A DNA stretch of 64,000 nucleotides from JAXGZG01 sp050952065 (GTDB lineage Bacteria; Bacillota; Sulfobacillia; Fermentithermobacillales; Fermentithermobacillaceae), in the NCBI GenBank assembly GCA_050952065.1, contig JBMNKF010000007.1, positions 371,325 to 435,324 on the forward strand. The letters are read 5' to 3'. Below the pieces are notes generated by a model. The model was given only the letters and a program-made list of their open reading frames with translations. It was not told the origin of the DNA and did not search any database. Shown in pieces: positions 25,423 to 33,053 of the stretch (position 1 is the stretch's first letter; each line of letters begins with the position of its first letter). The position numbers and the translations under genes were made by a program.

Positions 25423-26280
25423 TCACTTCACATCAGGCGCAACAAACAGGCCAAGAGTTCCCGGACCCGTGTGTGACCCGATAATGGCACCGATCTCCGA
25501 TTCTTCGTATCTTCTGACCTCGAAGGCAGACCGCATTGCTTCTTTGAGCTTGGCAGCCTCCGAAGGGGCTTCAGCGTGAGTAATAACGACATCCAGAAGG
25601 ACGCCTTTTGGAACCCTTTCTTGGACTAGCTCGATCATGCGCGGAATGACTCGTCCTTTGCCCCTGACGCGATCCACCGAAGTTACGTATCCTTCCTTAT
25701 CTAGCCCAAGAATGGGCTTCAGATTGAGCATGCTCCCTAGAAAGTGTTGAGCCCTGCCGATCCTTCCGTTGCGGGCCAGATAGTCGAGAGTATCCACAGA
25801 GAAAATGGTGACCATGTTATCGATAGCGCGCTGTATTTTCTCAATGATCTCCTCTGAGGAACAACCGGACTGAGCCATCTCGTTGGCAAGAAGGACCATG
25901 TACCCGTGTCCGCCCGAGGCTTGTTTTGAATCGATTACGTGGATTTTGTTTGAATTGGGCAGAGTATCTCTGGCTATGGTCGCAGACTGAAATGTACCGC
26001 TTAGATTCGACGACAAGGTAATGGCGATTACCTCCGAGCCGTCTTCAGAGAGGTCCTGAAAAACCTTCTGAAACGCGGCAGGTGAAGGTTGGGAAGTGCG
26101 CGGATGATGGGGCGATGTTCGCAGTTTCCGGTAGAAATCGCCACCTCGCAATTGGAAGCCGTCTAGATACTCTTCATCGCCAAAATGCACCGTGAGGGGA
26201 ATCACAGATATTCCTTGAGATTCAAGCAAAGCGGGATCAAAATCCTGAGAACTGTCTGTCACGATCCGGACCCTCGCCAT
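25423..26280 (-). CDS. DegV family fatty-acid-binding protein (FakB-like)
   Basis: ATG 26280 (AGGAGA upstream) gives 285 residues. DegV features: VRIVTDSSQDFDPALLESQGISVIPLTVHFGDEEYLDG at the N-terminus, TSQPSPAAFQKVF, and the lipid-binding ITLSSNLSGTFQSATIA motif; a C-terminal domain ends with EIGAIIGSHTGPGTLGLFV. DegV/FakB proteins present bound fatty acids to FakA for phosphorylation. Its place between fabH and fabD, and a fakA gene at 36461-38161, support a role in feeding fatty acids to lipid synthesis. Which fatty acid it binds cannot be told. Confidence 0.88.
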   Translation of the reverse strand: MARVRIVTDSSQDFDPALLESQGISVIPLTVHFGDEEYLDGFQLRGGDFYRKLRTSPHHPRTSQPSPAAFQKVFQDLSEDGSEVIAITLSSNLSGTFQSATIARDTLPNSNKIHVIDSKQASGGHGYMVLLANEMAQSGCSSEEIIEKIQRAIDNMVTIFSVDTLDYLARNGRIGRAQHFLGSMLNLKPILGLDKEGYVTSVDRVRGKGRVIPRMIELVQERVPKGVLLDVVITHAEAPSEAAKLKEAMRSAFEVRRYEESEIGAIIGSHTGPGTLGLFVAPDVK

Positions 26281-26297
26281 AGTCAACTTCTCCTCTC

Positions 26298-27284
26298 CTA
26301 GAGAATCACGGCCACAGAGCCCCAACTCAGCCCGGCTCCAAAGGCCGTCAACACCACAAGGTCGCCTTCTTTCGCCCGCCCGCTGCCTTTGGCTTCCCAA
26401 AGGGCCAACGGTACCGAAGCCGACGATGTGTTTCCGTAGTTTGCGATGTTCACCATGACTTTCTCCATCGAGATACGAAAGCGGGCGCAAGCCGATTCTA
26501 TGATCCGGATGTTGGCCTGATGGGGTACGAGCAGATCAATTTCATCGGTTTCCTTGCCACACTTCTTGAGCAACTCCGCTATAGACTCACCCATTATCTT
26601 GACGGCGAATTTGAAAACAGCCCTGCCATCCATGTGTATGTAGTGCATCATCTCTCTAACCGTTTTATCGCTGGCAGGGTTCCTGGCCCCCCCGGCCGGA
26701 AGGGATAGCAGAGAAGAAGACTTACCGTCGACACCAAGGTCAAAACCCAGTATGCCTGCACCTCCATGAGCAGGAGTCAGAAGAGCCGCGCCCGCTCCAT
26801 CACCAAACAGGCAACAAGTATTTCGATCCCTCCAATTGACTAAGCGGGACAGGGTCTCTGCGCCAATCACCAAGACCTTGTCATAGACTCCTGACGATAT
26901 GAACTGAGCGCCCGTAACCATAGCATATATGAACCCCGTACAGCCAATTTCTATGTCGAAGGCCGCCGCTTTCGATGCCCCCAGGGCATGTTGGACTATG
27001 CATGCCGTTGCTGGGAACATGTAGTCCGGGCTGGCCGAAGCCACGATTATCAGATCAACTTCTTCGGGCTTTACTCGGGCGTTCTGTAGACAGACCTTTC
27101 CCGCTTCTATGGCCAAGTCTGAAGTCGCAGTACCTTCACTGGCGATCCGCCTCTCTCGGATGCCGGTCCTTTCAACGATCCACTCGTCAGAGGTATCGAC
27201 CATCTTTTCCAGATCGGCATTTGTGAGAATATGAGGCGGCACATAGGCACCCAAGGCTGCGATACCCACACATCTAGCGGCCAT
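26298..27284 (-). CDS. fabH: 3-oxoacyl-ACP synthase III (FabH)
   Basis: A 328-residue initiating condensing enzyme. Catalytic cysteine in FDIEIGCTGFIYAMVTG, histidine in LVPHQANIRI and asparagine in NIANYGNTSSASVPLAL. FabH condenses an acyl-CoA primer with malonyl-ACP to start fatty-acid synthesis. It lies four bases downstream of plsX. Confidence 0.96.
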   Translation of the reverse strand: MAARCVGIAALGAYVPPHILTNADLEKMVDTSDEWIVERTGIRERRIASEGTATSDLAIEAGKVCLQNARVKPEEVDLIIVASASPDYMFPATACIVQHALGASKAAAFDIEIGCTGFIYAMVTGAQFISSGVYDKVLVIGAETLSRLVNWRDRNTCCLFGDGAGAALLTPAHGGAGILGFDLGVDGKSSSLLSLPAGGARNPASDKTVREMMHYIHMDGRAVFKFAVKIMGESIAELLKKCGKETDEIDLLVPHQANIRIIESACARFRISMEKVMVNIANYGNTSSASVPLALWEAKGSGRAKEGDLVVLTAFGAGLSWGSVAVIL

Positions 27285-27287
27285 AGT

Positions 27288-28313
27288 CTACTCCCTTTCT
27301 ATCGTTACCTCTGATAGAGTCCTGATCATGGTATCCGCAACATCTCTCTCAAGAAATGCTCGAGCCTCTCTTATTCCGTTAAAAACGGCATTGCCGTCGG
27401 ATGAACCGTGACACTTCACAACACACCCGTTAAGGCCCATTAGGGGTGCCCCGCCATAGGCTGTGTAGTCCAATAGCGCCCGAACTGTATTGAAGGCCGG
27501 TTTGAGAAGGAGCGCAGCCGCCTTCCGCAGGGGGCCCTTGCTGAGTTCTCTCTTCAAAGTCCACAGCTGAAACCCCGCAGTGCCTTCACACGTTTTTAAG
27601 AAGATATTGCCCGTAAATCCATCGGTAACAACAACATCGGCCACACCCGAAAAAACATCTCTGGCCTCTATGTTGCCGCCAAATCTGATTGGGGCCTTCT
27701 CAAGAAGCTCGTAAGTTTTTCTGGCCAAGGTGTTTCCCTTCTGAGCTTCTTGGCCGATGTTCAGAAGACATACGTTTGGGTCCTGCCAGCCCAACACTTC
27801 TCTGGCATAGATGTACCCCATAACGGCAAATTGAACCAGAGTCTGAGGCCTGACATCAGAGGAAGCGCCCAGGTCGACAAAGAATGTGCCCCGACCGGTT
27901 ACTGAAGGGATCACTGTCCCCAGGCAAGGCTTATCAACTCCGGGAACCCTCCCCAAGACGAGCACGCCACCTGCTACTAAAGCCCCGGTAGAACCTCCGG
28001 AAACCAGCGCACCGGCGCGCCCCTCTTTTACCGCCAATAACCCTCGGTATATCGACGAATCTTGTTTGCGTCGGATAGCTTGAAGGGGTGGCTCATGGGG
28101 TTCAATGACTTCCGGCCATACCTCTGTCTCAACGGAAGAAGACGCCACTTTGCTGTTGAGCAACTCCACGGCTTCGGCCGTACCCAAAGCCAATATGCGA
28201 GCACCGGAATCAACGGCCCTTTGGCAACCTTCAACGTTCGCGTAAGGGGCCCCATCTCCACCCATTAGGTCTAATGCGATAACCTCTCTTGCGCTTGCCA
28301 ACTGAGAAAGCAA
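27288..28313 (-). CDS. plsX: Phosphate acyltransferase PlsX
   Basis: TTG start with GGAGGAG upstream; 341 residues. Family signatures: VIALDLMGGDGAPYANVEG, GALVSGGSTGALVAGGVLVLGRVPGVDKPCL, VVVTDGFTGNIFLKTCEG and GAPLMGLNGCVVKCHGSSD. It makes acyl-phosphate from acyl-ACP for PlsY; acyl-phosphate made by FakA enters at the same point. Downstream of fapR in the standard Firmicutes order. Confidence 0.96.
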   Translation of the reverse strand: MLSQLASAREVIALDLMGGDGAPYANVEGCQRAVDSGARILALGTAEAVELLNSKVASSSVETEVWPEVIEPHEPPLQAIRRKQDSSIYRGLLAVKEGRAGALVSGGSTGALVAGGVLVLGRVPGVDKPCLGTVIPSVTGRGTFFVDLGASSDVRPQTLVQFAVMGYIYAREVLGWQDPNVCLLNIGQEAQKGNTLARKTYELLEKAPIRFGGNIEARDVFSGVADVVVTDGFTGNIFLKTCEGTAGFQLWTLKRELSKGPLRKAAALLLKPAFNTVRALLDYTAYGGAPLMGLNGCVVKCHGSSDGNAVFNGIREARAFLERDVADTMIRTLSEVTIERE

Positions 28314-28346
28314 GGAATGCTCCTCCCCGCGAGATCTTTGAACGTT

Positions 28347-28901
28347 CTAGTCAAGGGCGAAAACCAGGAACTTGCCCCGGAAGACCTCTTCCCCTCCGGC
28401 TCTGGTCTCCACTAAGACTACAGACTTTGTGCCTTTCACGCGAACGACCTGTGCCTTGGCTATGAGAGTCTCTCCTACTCTTACAGAACGCTTGAACTTG
28501 AGATTTGCTATGCCGGTGACTACGTTCTTGGCATCTATTACGCAGATAGCCAAAGAATCGGCTTGGGAAAATATGTAGTGGCTTCTCACAATGCCTGTTC
28601 TTTCAAAGGCCATTTCAGGTTGGGTGACAAATGAGGATATGGCGCTCTTGCCTAGTTCAACATCGATGAGCTCGCCCACAATCTCCCGCTGAGCCAAGGA
28701 GCGAACTCGCCCGTAGGCTCGCTCGGCTACTTCTTTTGTTCGAGTCCTTTGGTCTGGAATCCCCAAAGCCATCCTGTCCAAACGTATCGTCTGAGCGCTC
28801 ACCCCGAAATGCCTTGCCAACCTCCCGTCTGATAGGAAGGGATTTTGGCTTAACACTTCCTTGAGTCGTTCTCTGCGCTCTCTTGGTCGCGGTGACACCA
28901 C
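28347..28901 (-). CDS. fapR: Fatty-acid and phospholipid repressor FapR
   Basis: A 184-residue protein with an N-terminal DeoR-like helix-turn-helix (RRERLKEVLSQNPFLSDGRLARHFGVSAQTIRLDRMALGIP) and a C-terminal hot-dog (thioesterase-like) domain (SHYIFSQADSLAICVIDAKNVVTGIANLKFKRSVRVGETLIAKAQV). FapR senses malonyl-CoA and represses plsX-fab genes; here it heads that operon. The gene starts at GTG 28901 with GGGAGGGAG upstream, and a candidate self-operator lies just before it. Confidence 0.95.
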   Translation of the reverse strand: MVSPRPRERRERLKEVLSQNPFLSDGRLARHFGVSAQTIRLDRMALGIPDQRTRTKEVAERAYGRVRSLAQREIVGELIDVELGKSAISSFVTQPEMAFERTGIVRSHYIFSQADSLAICVIDAKNVVTGIANLKFKRSVRVGETLIAKAQVVRVKGTKSVVLVETRAGGEEVFRGKFLVFALD

Positions 28902-28919
28902 ACTCCCTCCCTTCTTTAT

Positions 28920-28966
28920 GACCTGGTATTAATAGTTTGGTATTGGCACCAAGTATACAATCGCAA
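28920..28966 (-). promoter_or_regulatory. Candidate FapR operator and promoter region
   Basis: TTGGT-n6-ACCAA is a perfect inverted repeat (TTGGTATTGGCACCAA), next to a second TGGTATT copy 15 bases away. Known FapR sites are palindromes around TAGTACC/GGTACTA, so this GGTA-rich repeat in front of fapR is a plausible relative. A clear -35/-10 pair could not be assigned. Confidence 0.45.
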
Positions 28967-29000
28967 CCCACACCTTGGCAATAGGAACAGAAAATGAATA

Positions 29001-29018
29001 ACTCCGGTTTCCCGGAGT
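29001..29018 (-). terminator. Hairpin terminator after rpmF
   Basis: ACTCCGG-GAAA-CCGGAGT (7 bp stem with a GAAA tetraloop on the minus-strand RNA) is followed by TATTCATTTTCTG. It separates rpmF from fapR, which then has its own control region. Confidence 0.6.
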
Positions 29019-29049
29019 CCTCACCTAAGCGTCACGACACTACCTCAGT

Positions 29050-29235
29050 TTATTTTTCTTCCTTGATTGGAACTACCGCTCTGCCCTTGTAGTATCCGCA
29101 CTGGGGGCATACGCGATGAGACAGGATCAGGGCATGGCAATGAGAGCACTCTACAAGATTGGGTGCCTCAAGTTTCCAGTTTGCCTTGCGTTTGTCGCGT
29201 CTGGACGCTGATTGACGTTTTTTCGGTACGGCCAT
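29050..29235 (-). CDS. rpmF: 50S ribosomal protein L32
   Basis: ATG 29235, 61 residues: MAVPKKRQSASRRDKRKANWKL followed by a zinc ribbon with four cysteines (CSHCHALILSHRVCPQCGYYKG). The first 68 bases overlap the 3' end of the DUF177 gene in another frame. rpmF next to yceD/DUF177 and the plsX-fab cluster is a widespread arrangement. Confidence 0.97.
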   Translation of the reverse strand: MAVPKKRQSASRRDKRKANWKLEAPNLVECSHCHALILSHRVCPQCGYYKGRAVVPIKEEK

Positions 29236-29809
29236 TCTTCTTGCTCCTTTCTTCAAACGCCTCCAAGAGCTTTCGGCCAAAGCGACTAGGGCCGACCTCT
29301 TCCTTTTGGCACCCACAATCGCCTTCGTTAAGGTTCCCGCCGCATGCTGGGCACAGTCCCTTACATTCATCCGTGCAAAGAGGCTTCATGGGCAGATTCA
29401 AAACGATCTCGTGGCCTATCATCTCGTCGAGACCGCAAAACGTCCCTTCCAACGGGAAGATCTCGACTTCTGTTTCTTGTTCCTCTGCACTCGTCGCGTG
29501 GTCTACAAACTTCCCTTCGCAATCAACTGCAAAAGCCTTGAGGAAAGGCGATAGGCATCTGGAACAGACAAGCTCCGTTTCTCCCTCCGCGCGGCATTGC
29601 ACGTAGACGTCTTTGCCTAAAGAAGTGGCAACTCCGCCCACGGTTACAGGGCCGCAAAGACCCAACTCCTCACCCACAGAGCCCAGATCTCCCAAAGCCT
29701 CAATCGGGAGACTGGAACCGGGCTTTCCCAATATGGAAGAGACGTCTATCTTCAAAAAGGCGGCCCCCCGTTGCCATGCTCCAAAACACCACTTACGGAT
29801 TATATCCAT
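29168..29809 (-). CDS. yceD: DUF177 (YceD-like) protein
   Basis: A 213-residue protein with the DUF177 core: CRAEGETELVCSRCLSPFLKAFAVDCEGKFVD, LDEMIGHEIVLNLPMKPLCTDECKGLCPACGGNLNEGDCGC. The CxxC and CxxxC pairs resemble a metal site. YceD proteins influence 23S rRNA stability or ribosome assembly in other organisms. TTG 29755 is an alternative start (GGGGGG nearby) matching the family's usual N-terminus KIDVSSIL. The last 23 codons lie inside rpmF in a different frame, longer than the usual DUF177 tail. Confidence 0.88.
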   Translation of the reverse strand: MDIIRKWCFGAWQRGAAFLKIDVSSILGKPGSSLPIEALGDLGSVGEELGLCGPVTVGGVATSLGKDVYVQCRAEGETELVCSRCLSPFLKAFAVDCEGKFVDHATSAEEQETEVEIFPLEGTFCGLDEMIGHEIVLNLPMKPLCTDECKGLCPACGGNLNEGDCGCQKEEVGPSRFGRKLLEAFEERSKKNGRTEKTSISVQTRQTQGKLET

Positions 29810-29881
29810 CCCAAATTCCGGGTGTCAAGAAAGCGCGCGTCCTCCCATATAGATTAGGGCAGGCAAAGGAGGCCCAACAAG

Positions 29882-31150
29882 ATGACTTTGGCGCCGTTGT
29901 TAGCGATCTCTACCGTCGCAATAGTCCTAATCGCCCTTCGCGTATCCAAAGATGCCGCGATGTCACTGCTCTTGGCTGCGGTAGTGGTCACTGTTGCCCT
30001 TTCCATGATCCTTATGCCCGAGCCATCATTTAGAGCTGCAGAGAGAGGGCTCAAAGTTTGGTGGGAAATCGTTTTGCCCGCCCTGCTTCCGTTTTTCATA
30101 GCGGCGGAACTTCTCATGGGCATGGGTGTAGTGCATTTCATGGGAGTTCTCATGGAGCCTTTGATGCGGCCCCTTTTTAACGTGCCGGGCACCGGCTCTT
30201 TTGTGTTTGCAATGGGGTTGGCCTCGGGATATCCGCTGGGTGCCGCGCTATCGGCCAGGTTAAATCAAGACGGCTTGGCGACCAAAACCGAAGCGGAACG
30301 ACTCATGTGTTTCTGCAACACCTCGGACCCCTTGTTCATGACCGGGGCAGTGGCAGTGGGGATGCTGAAACGAGTGGATGTCGGCATCTACATAATCATG
30401 GCTCATTACCTATCTACCCTTACCGTGGGAGTACTCATGAGGTTCTGGAAGCGTGACTCGCCTAAATCGCACCCCATTCCTTCAGACGGAAGAAGCTTCA
30501 TCGTCATGAGGGCATACCGTGCCATGAGACTGGCTCAGAAAAAAGAACCCAAACCTTTTGGCGAAATCCTGGGAAACGCGGTTAACAAGTCAATAAACAC
30601 GCTTTTGGTTATCCTGGGATTCATAGTCCTATCATCAGTCGTCTTCGAGATTCTGAAGGCGGCCGGAATGGCCGCAGCGCTATCCAGTATGCTCTCAACT
30701 CTTGTTCCAGAGAGACTAGTGCCGGCAACGCTCCACGAATCCATAGTAAGCGGGATTTTCGAGATCACTATTGGCACCTCCATGGTAGGCGCAACCCAAG
30801 CTCCTTTGATCACTAAAGCGGCAATAGTAAGCGCCATAATAGCCTGGAGTGGCCTATCGGTTCACGCTCAAGTGGCAGCAGTCATCCAGCCGGCTCGCAT
30901 GTCCATATGGCCCTATATTGGAACCAGGTTTGTTCAGGCAATACTGGCGGGCCTGTACACGGTGCTTCTGATGAAGCCCGGCGGCGCCAGATGGTCTCTG
31001 CCAACTTTCGAACCTATAATCATGAGAGGCTCTCTGGCTTGGTTCGAGAACCTTGGCAGGGCTGCAACGACATGCACAGGTATCATAGGCGCCATGGCAA
31101 TCATATGCCTCATGATGGCAGCAGCGAGTTCACTGTTGAAAAAGAACTAG
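29882..31150 (+). CDS. ylbJ: Sporulation integral membrane protein YlbJ
   Basis: A 422-residue multi-pass protein (about eight membrane helices) starting at ATG with AAAGGAGG upstream. It has a nucleoside-recognition (Gate) domain look: WWEIVLPALLPFFIAAELLMGMG, FVFAMGLASGYPLGAALSARL, FCNTSDPLFMTGAVAVGML, and the repeated half SGIFEITIGTSMVGATQAP. YlbJ is needed for spore cortex formation in Bacillus and lies near coaD (ylbI neighbourhood), as here. The last four bases overlap the convergent coiled-coil gene. Confidence 0.9.
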   Translation: MTLAPLLAISTVAIVLIALRVSKDAAMSLLLAAVVVTVALSMILMPEPSFRAAERGLKVWWEIVLPALLPFFIAAELLMGMGVVHFMGVLMEPLMRPLFNVPGTGSFVFAMGLASGYPLGAALSARLNQDGLATKTEAERLMCFCNTSDPLFMTGAVAVGMLKRVDVGIYIIMAHYLSTLTVGVLMRFWKRDSPKSHPIPSDGRSFIVMRAYRAMRLAQKKEPKPFGEILGNAVNKSINTLLVILGFIVLSSVVFEILKAAGMAAALSSMLSTLVPERLVPATLHESIVSGIFEITIGTSMVGATQAPLITKAAIVSAIIAWSGLSVHAQVAAVIQPARMSIWPYIGTRFVQAILAGLYTVLLMKPGGARWSLPTFEPIIMRGSLAWFENLGRAATTCTGIIGAMAIICLMMAAASSLLKKN

Positions 31151-31737
31151 GCTCTCCTTCGTTTCCTAGTGGGAACCGGCTCCTCGCTGGCCCAGTCGTC
31201 GTATTCTCCGCCGGCGGAGGCCGTGGCGGCGGCTTGTCGCTGGGTTTCTTCGACCGGAGGTGCGCTCTCGGTTACCTGCCTCTGTGTATCCTTCTCGGTC
31301 AAGAGTTCCTTTCTACCTTGCCGAATGCTTTCAGTGGCTTCAACGAGGACTTCCTCGACTCTCCTCATGAGGTCATCTGCGTACTCACGGGCCCCTAAGT
31401 TGATCTCTCTGGCTACTTCCCTGGACTTCTGCATGAGTTCCTCAGCTTGGATTCGAGCCTCTTTGGCTATGGCTGACTCGGAAGCCAGCGATGCTATCTG
31501 TCCTTGGGCGTCTCGCAGAATCTCATCGGCCTCTCTTCGCGCTTCGGCCAGAATCCTCTCGCGCTCCTTCAAGAGCCACTTGGCGTGCTCTATTTCCTGG
31601 GGAAGGGCTGCCCTTAGATCGTCTATCAAGTTGAACACTTCATCCTCGTCAACCATTAGGCGTCCCACCAAAGGAAGTCTGGCACACTCCAAGAGGTATG
31701 TATCCAGTTTTTCAAGAATAGCCATTACGTCCACCAT
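31147..31737 (-). CDS. Coiled-coil protein of unknown function next to coaD
   Basis: A 196-residue soluble, highly charged protein. Residues about 40-150 form an almost continuous coiled coil (LKERERILAEARREADEILRDAQGQIASLASESAIAKEARIQAEELMQKSREVAREI), resembling the b-subunit/DivIVA type of helix, and the tail is RKRRRA. A similar coiled-coil gene often accompanies coaD in clostridia, but I know of no established function. It begins directly after the coaD stop (TAG-ATG), so it is in that operon. A second ATG four codons on is an alternative start. Confidence 0.7.
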   Translation of the reverse strand: MVDVMAILEKLDTYLLECARLPLVGRLMVDEDEVFNLIDDLRAALPQEIEHAKWLLKERERILAEARREADEILRDAQGQIASLASESAIAKEARIQAEELMQKSREVAREINLGAREYADDLMRRVEEVLVEATESIRQGRKELLTEKDTQRQVTESAPPVEETQRQAAATASAGGEYDDWASEEPVPTRKRRRA

Positions 31738-32262
31738 CTACACCTCGTCTTTCTCGCCGCTTTTGGTGCTTTGGGCGATTTTTAGATCGTTTATCCGCTG
31801 GAGCACCCGCTCCTCCACCAGAGGGGGAACCAAACCTTTAATGCACCCCCCGTAAGAAGCCACTTCTTTGACCAGACTAGAACTGAGATAGAGGTACTTG
31901 AGAGCCGTAATCATGAACACAGTCTCCAGATCTGGAGACAGTTTCTTGTTCATCAGAGCCATCTTGAACTCATAATCGAAGTCCGAAACCGCTCTTAGAC
32001 CCTTTACTATGACCCTGATACCCATGGCCTTGCAGTACTCCACCAGGAGCCCCGATGCCGATTGGACTACAACGTTGGGATAGTCGCGACATACGCTCCT
32101 CATCATCTCGACTCTCTCTTCCACTGTAAAGAAGGGATTCTTTTCGATATTCGTAAAAACCACAACGCAAACCTGGTCAAAGCACTTGGAGGCCCGAGCG
32201 ACGATATCCAAGTGCCCGTTGGTAACAGGGTCAAAACTGCCGGGGTACACGGCCTTTAACAC
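31738..32262 (-). CDS. coaD: Phosphopantetheine adenylyltransferase
   Basis: GTG 32262 with GGAGGA upstream gives 174 residues. Nucleotidyltransferase motifs are AVYPGSFDPVTNGHLDIVARAS (HxGH-type), VIVKGLRAVSDFDYEFKMALMN, and YLYLSSSLVKEVASYGG near the end (ISSS-type motif). It makes dephospho-CoA from phosphopantetheine and ATP; the adjacent coaBC-type step is also in this window at 50004-51215. Confidence 0.95.
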   Translation of the reverse strand: MLKAVYPGSFDPVTNGHLDIVARASKCFDQVCVVVFTNIEKNPFFTVEERVEMMRSVCRDYPNVVVQSASGLLVEYCKAMGIRVIVKGLRAVSDFDYEFKMALMNKKLSPDLETVFMITALKYLYLSSSLVKEVASYGGCIKGLVPPLVEERVLQRINDLKIAQSTKSGEKDEV

Positions 32263-32342
32263 GATCTCGTCCTCCAATCCGAGTCATCTCTCGTTAATAG
32301 TGCATAAACCGGGGTGCTTTTGTCCATAGTAAGTCGCGAGAG

Positions 32343-32459
32343 TCAGGGTGCAATCGAGAGATTGCCCCTAACAGGCTCTTCCTCCGGTTTCTCCTCTCCC
32401 AATGCCGCTTCAAAAGAGGCGGCATTTTTTTCTAAGTCTCGGTCGATATCTCGTTCCAC
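32343..32459 (-). CDS. Possible 38-residue acidic ORF
   Basis: GTG-initiated frame with coding-like composition (VERDIDRDLEKNAASFEAAL ... EEKPEEEPVRG) between the small transporter gene and coaD. There is no good ribosome-binding site and no family I recognise, so it may be chance. The hairpin at 32402-32425 lies inside it. Confidence 0.25.
   Translation of the reverse strand: MERDIDRDLEKNAASFEAALGEEKPEEEPVRGNLSIAP
32402..32432 (+). terminator. Hairpin with T-tract on the plus strand
   Basis: ATGCCGC (32402-32408), a 10-base loop, GCGGCAT (32419-32425), then TTTTTTTC. It has the form of an intrinsic terminator for plus-strand transcription, although no plus-strand gene is visible in the 1.2 kb before it. 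It may block antisense or read-through transcription. Confidence 0.5.
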
Positions 32460-32501
32460 TATGGCTTCTAGGCAGATGCCTGCAAAACCTTCTGATCAGA
32501 G

Positions 32502-32942
32502 TCACCCGGAGTCTCGCAACAGCAAATAGGCGCCTATCATGAAGATTAGAGCTCCTACTATTTTACCGGGCGTCATCTGGGCCTTTACATCCGTGATTCC
32601 CAGGTGATCAAGCACCAAAGCCATGCTTATTTGCGCTGCCACTATTGCGGTGGTGGCGACGCCCACTCCTATATCGCCAATACTCTTGAGAACGCCCCAG
32701 ATTATGACCACACTAAGCGGCGCTCCCAGGAATGCCCACCAAGGGGCTGTCCCGACTTTGCGAAGGTCACCTCCCGACAGCCCGGTCAGGAGGATTAGCC
32801 CCAGTATGACTGAACCTGCAACGTGTACAACAAAAGACGCCTCGAACGACCCGGCTTTCTTGCCTAGAACAGCGTTTAGAGCACCCTGTACTGCCATAGA
32901 TGCTCCTGCTAGGGCCGCTATAAGAAGCGATTTCCAATTCAC
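32502..32942 (-). CDS. Small DMT-superfamily membrane protein (DUF606/YdcZ-like)
   Basis: GTG 32942 (GGTGG upstream) gives 146 residues, the family's usual size; the frame is open to 33011 but without a good site. It has five hydrophobic helices (LLIAALAGASMAVQGALNAVLG, FVVHVAGSVILGLILLTGL, WWAFLGAPLSVVIIWGVLKSI, VGVATTAIVAAQISMALVLDHLGI, KIVGALIFMIGAYLLL). DUF606 proteins are related to EamA/DMT transporters; substrate unknown. Divergent from gpr. Confidence 0.8.
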   Translation of the reverse strand: MNWKSLLIAALAGASMAVQGALNAVLGKKAGSFEASFVVHVAGSVILGLILLTGLSGGDLRKVGTAPWWAFLGAPLSVVIIWGVLKSIGDIGVGVATTAIVAAQISMALVLDHLGITDVKAQMTPGKIVGALIFMIGAYLLLRDSG

Positions 32943-33053
32943 TAGGATCTTCCACCTTTGCTCCCACGACATAAGACTTGCGATTTCTTGGGTAGTATAG
33001 CACCGAGTCAATCAAGAGAACCCCAAAGCGAAGATCACCGAGGAGGCTGAAGC

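Noticed and set aside
32960..33053. Forespore promoter for gpr
   Set aside because: I looked for sigma-F/G elements upstream of gpr but found only weak partial matches, so none is reported.
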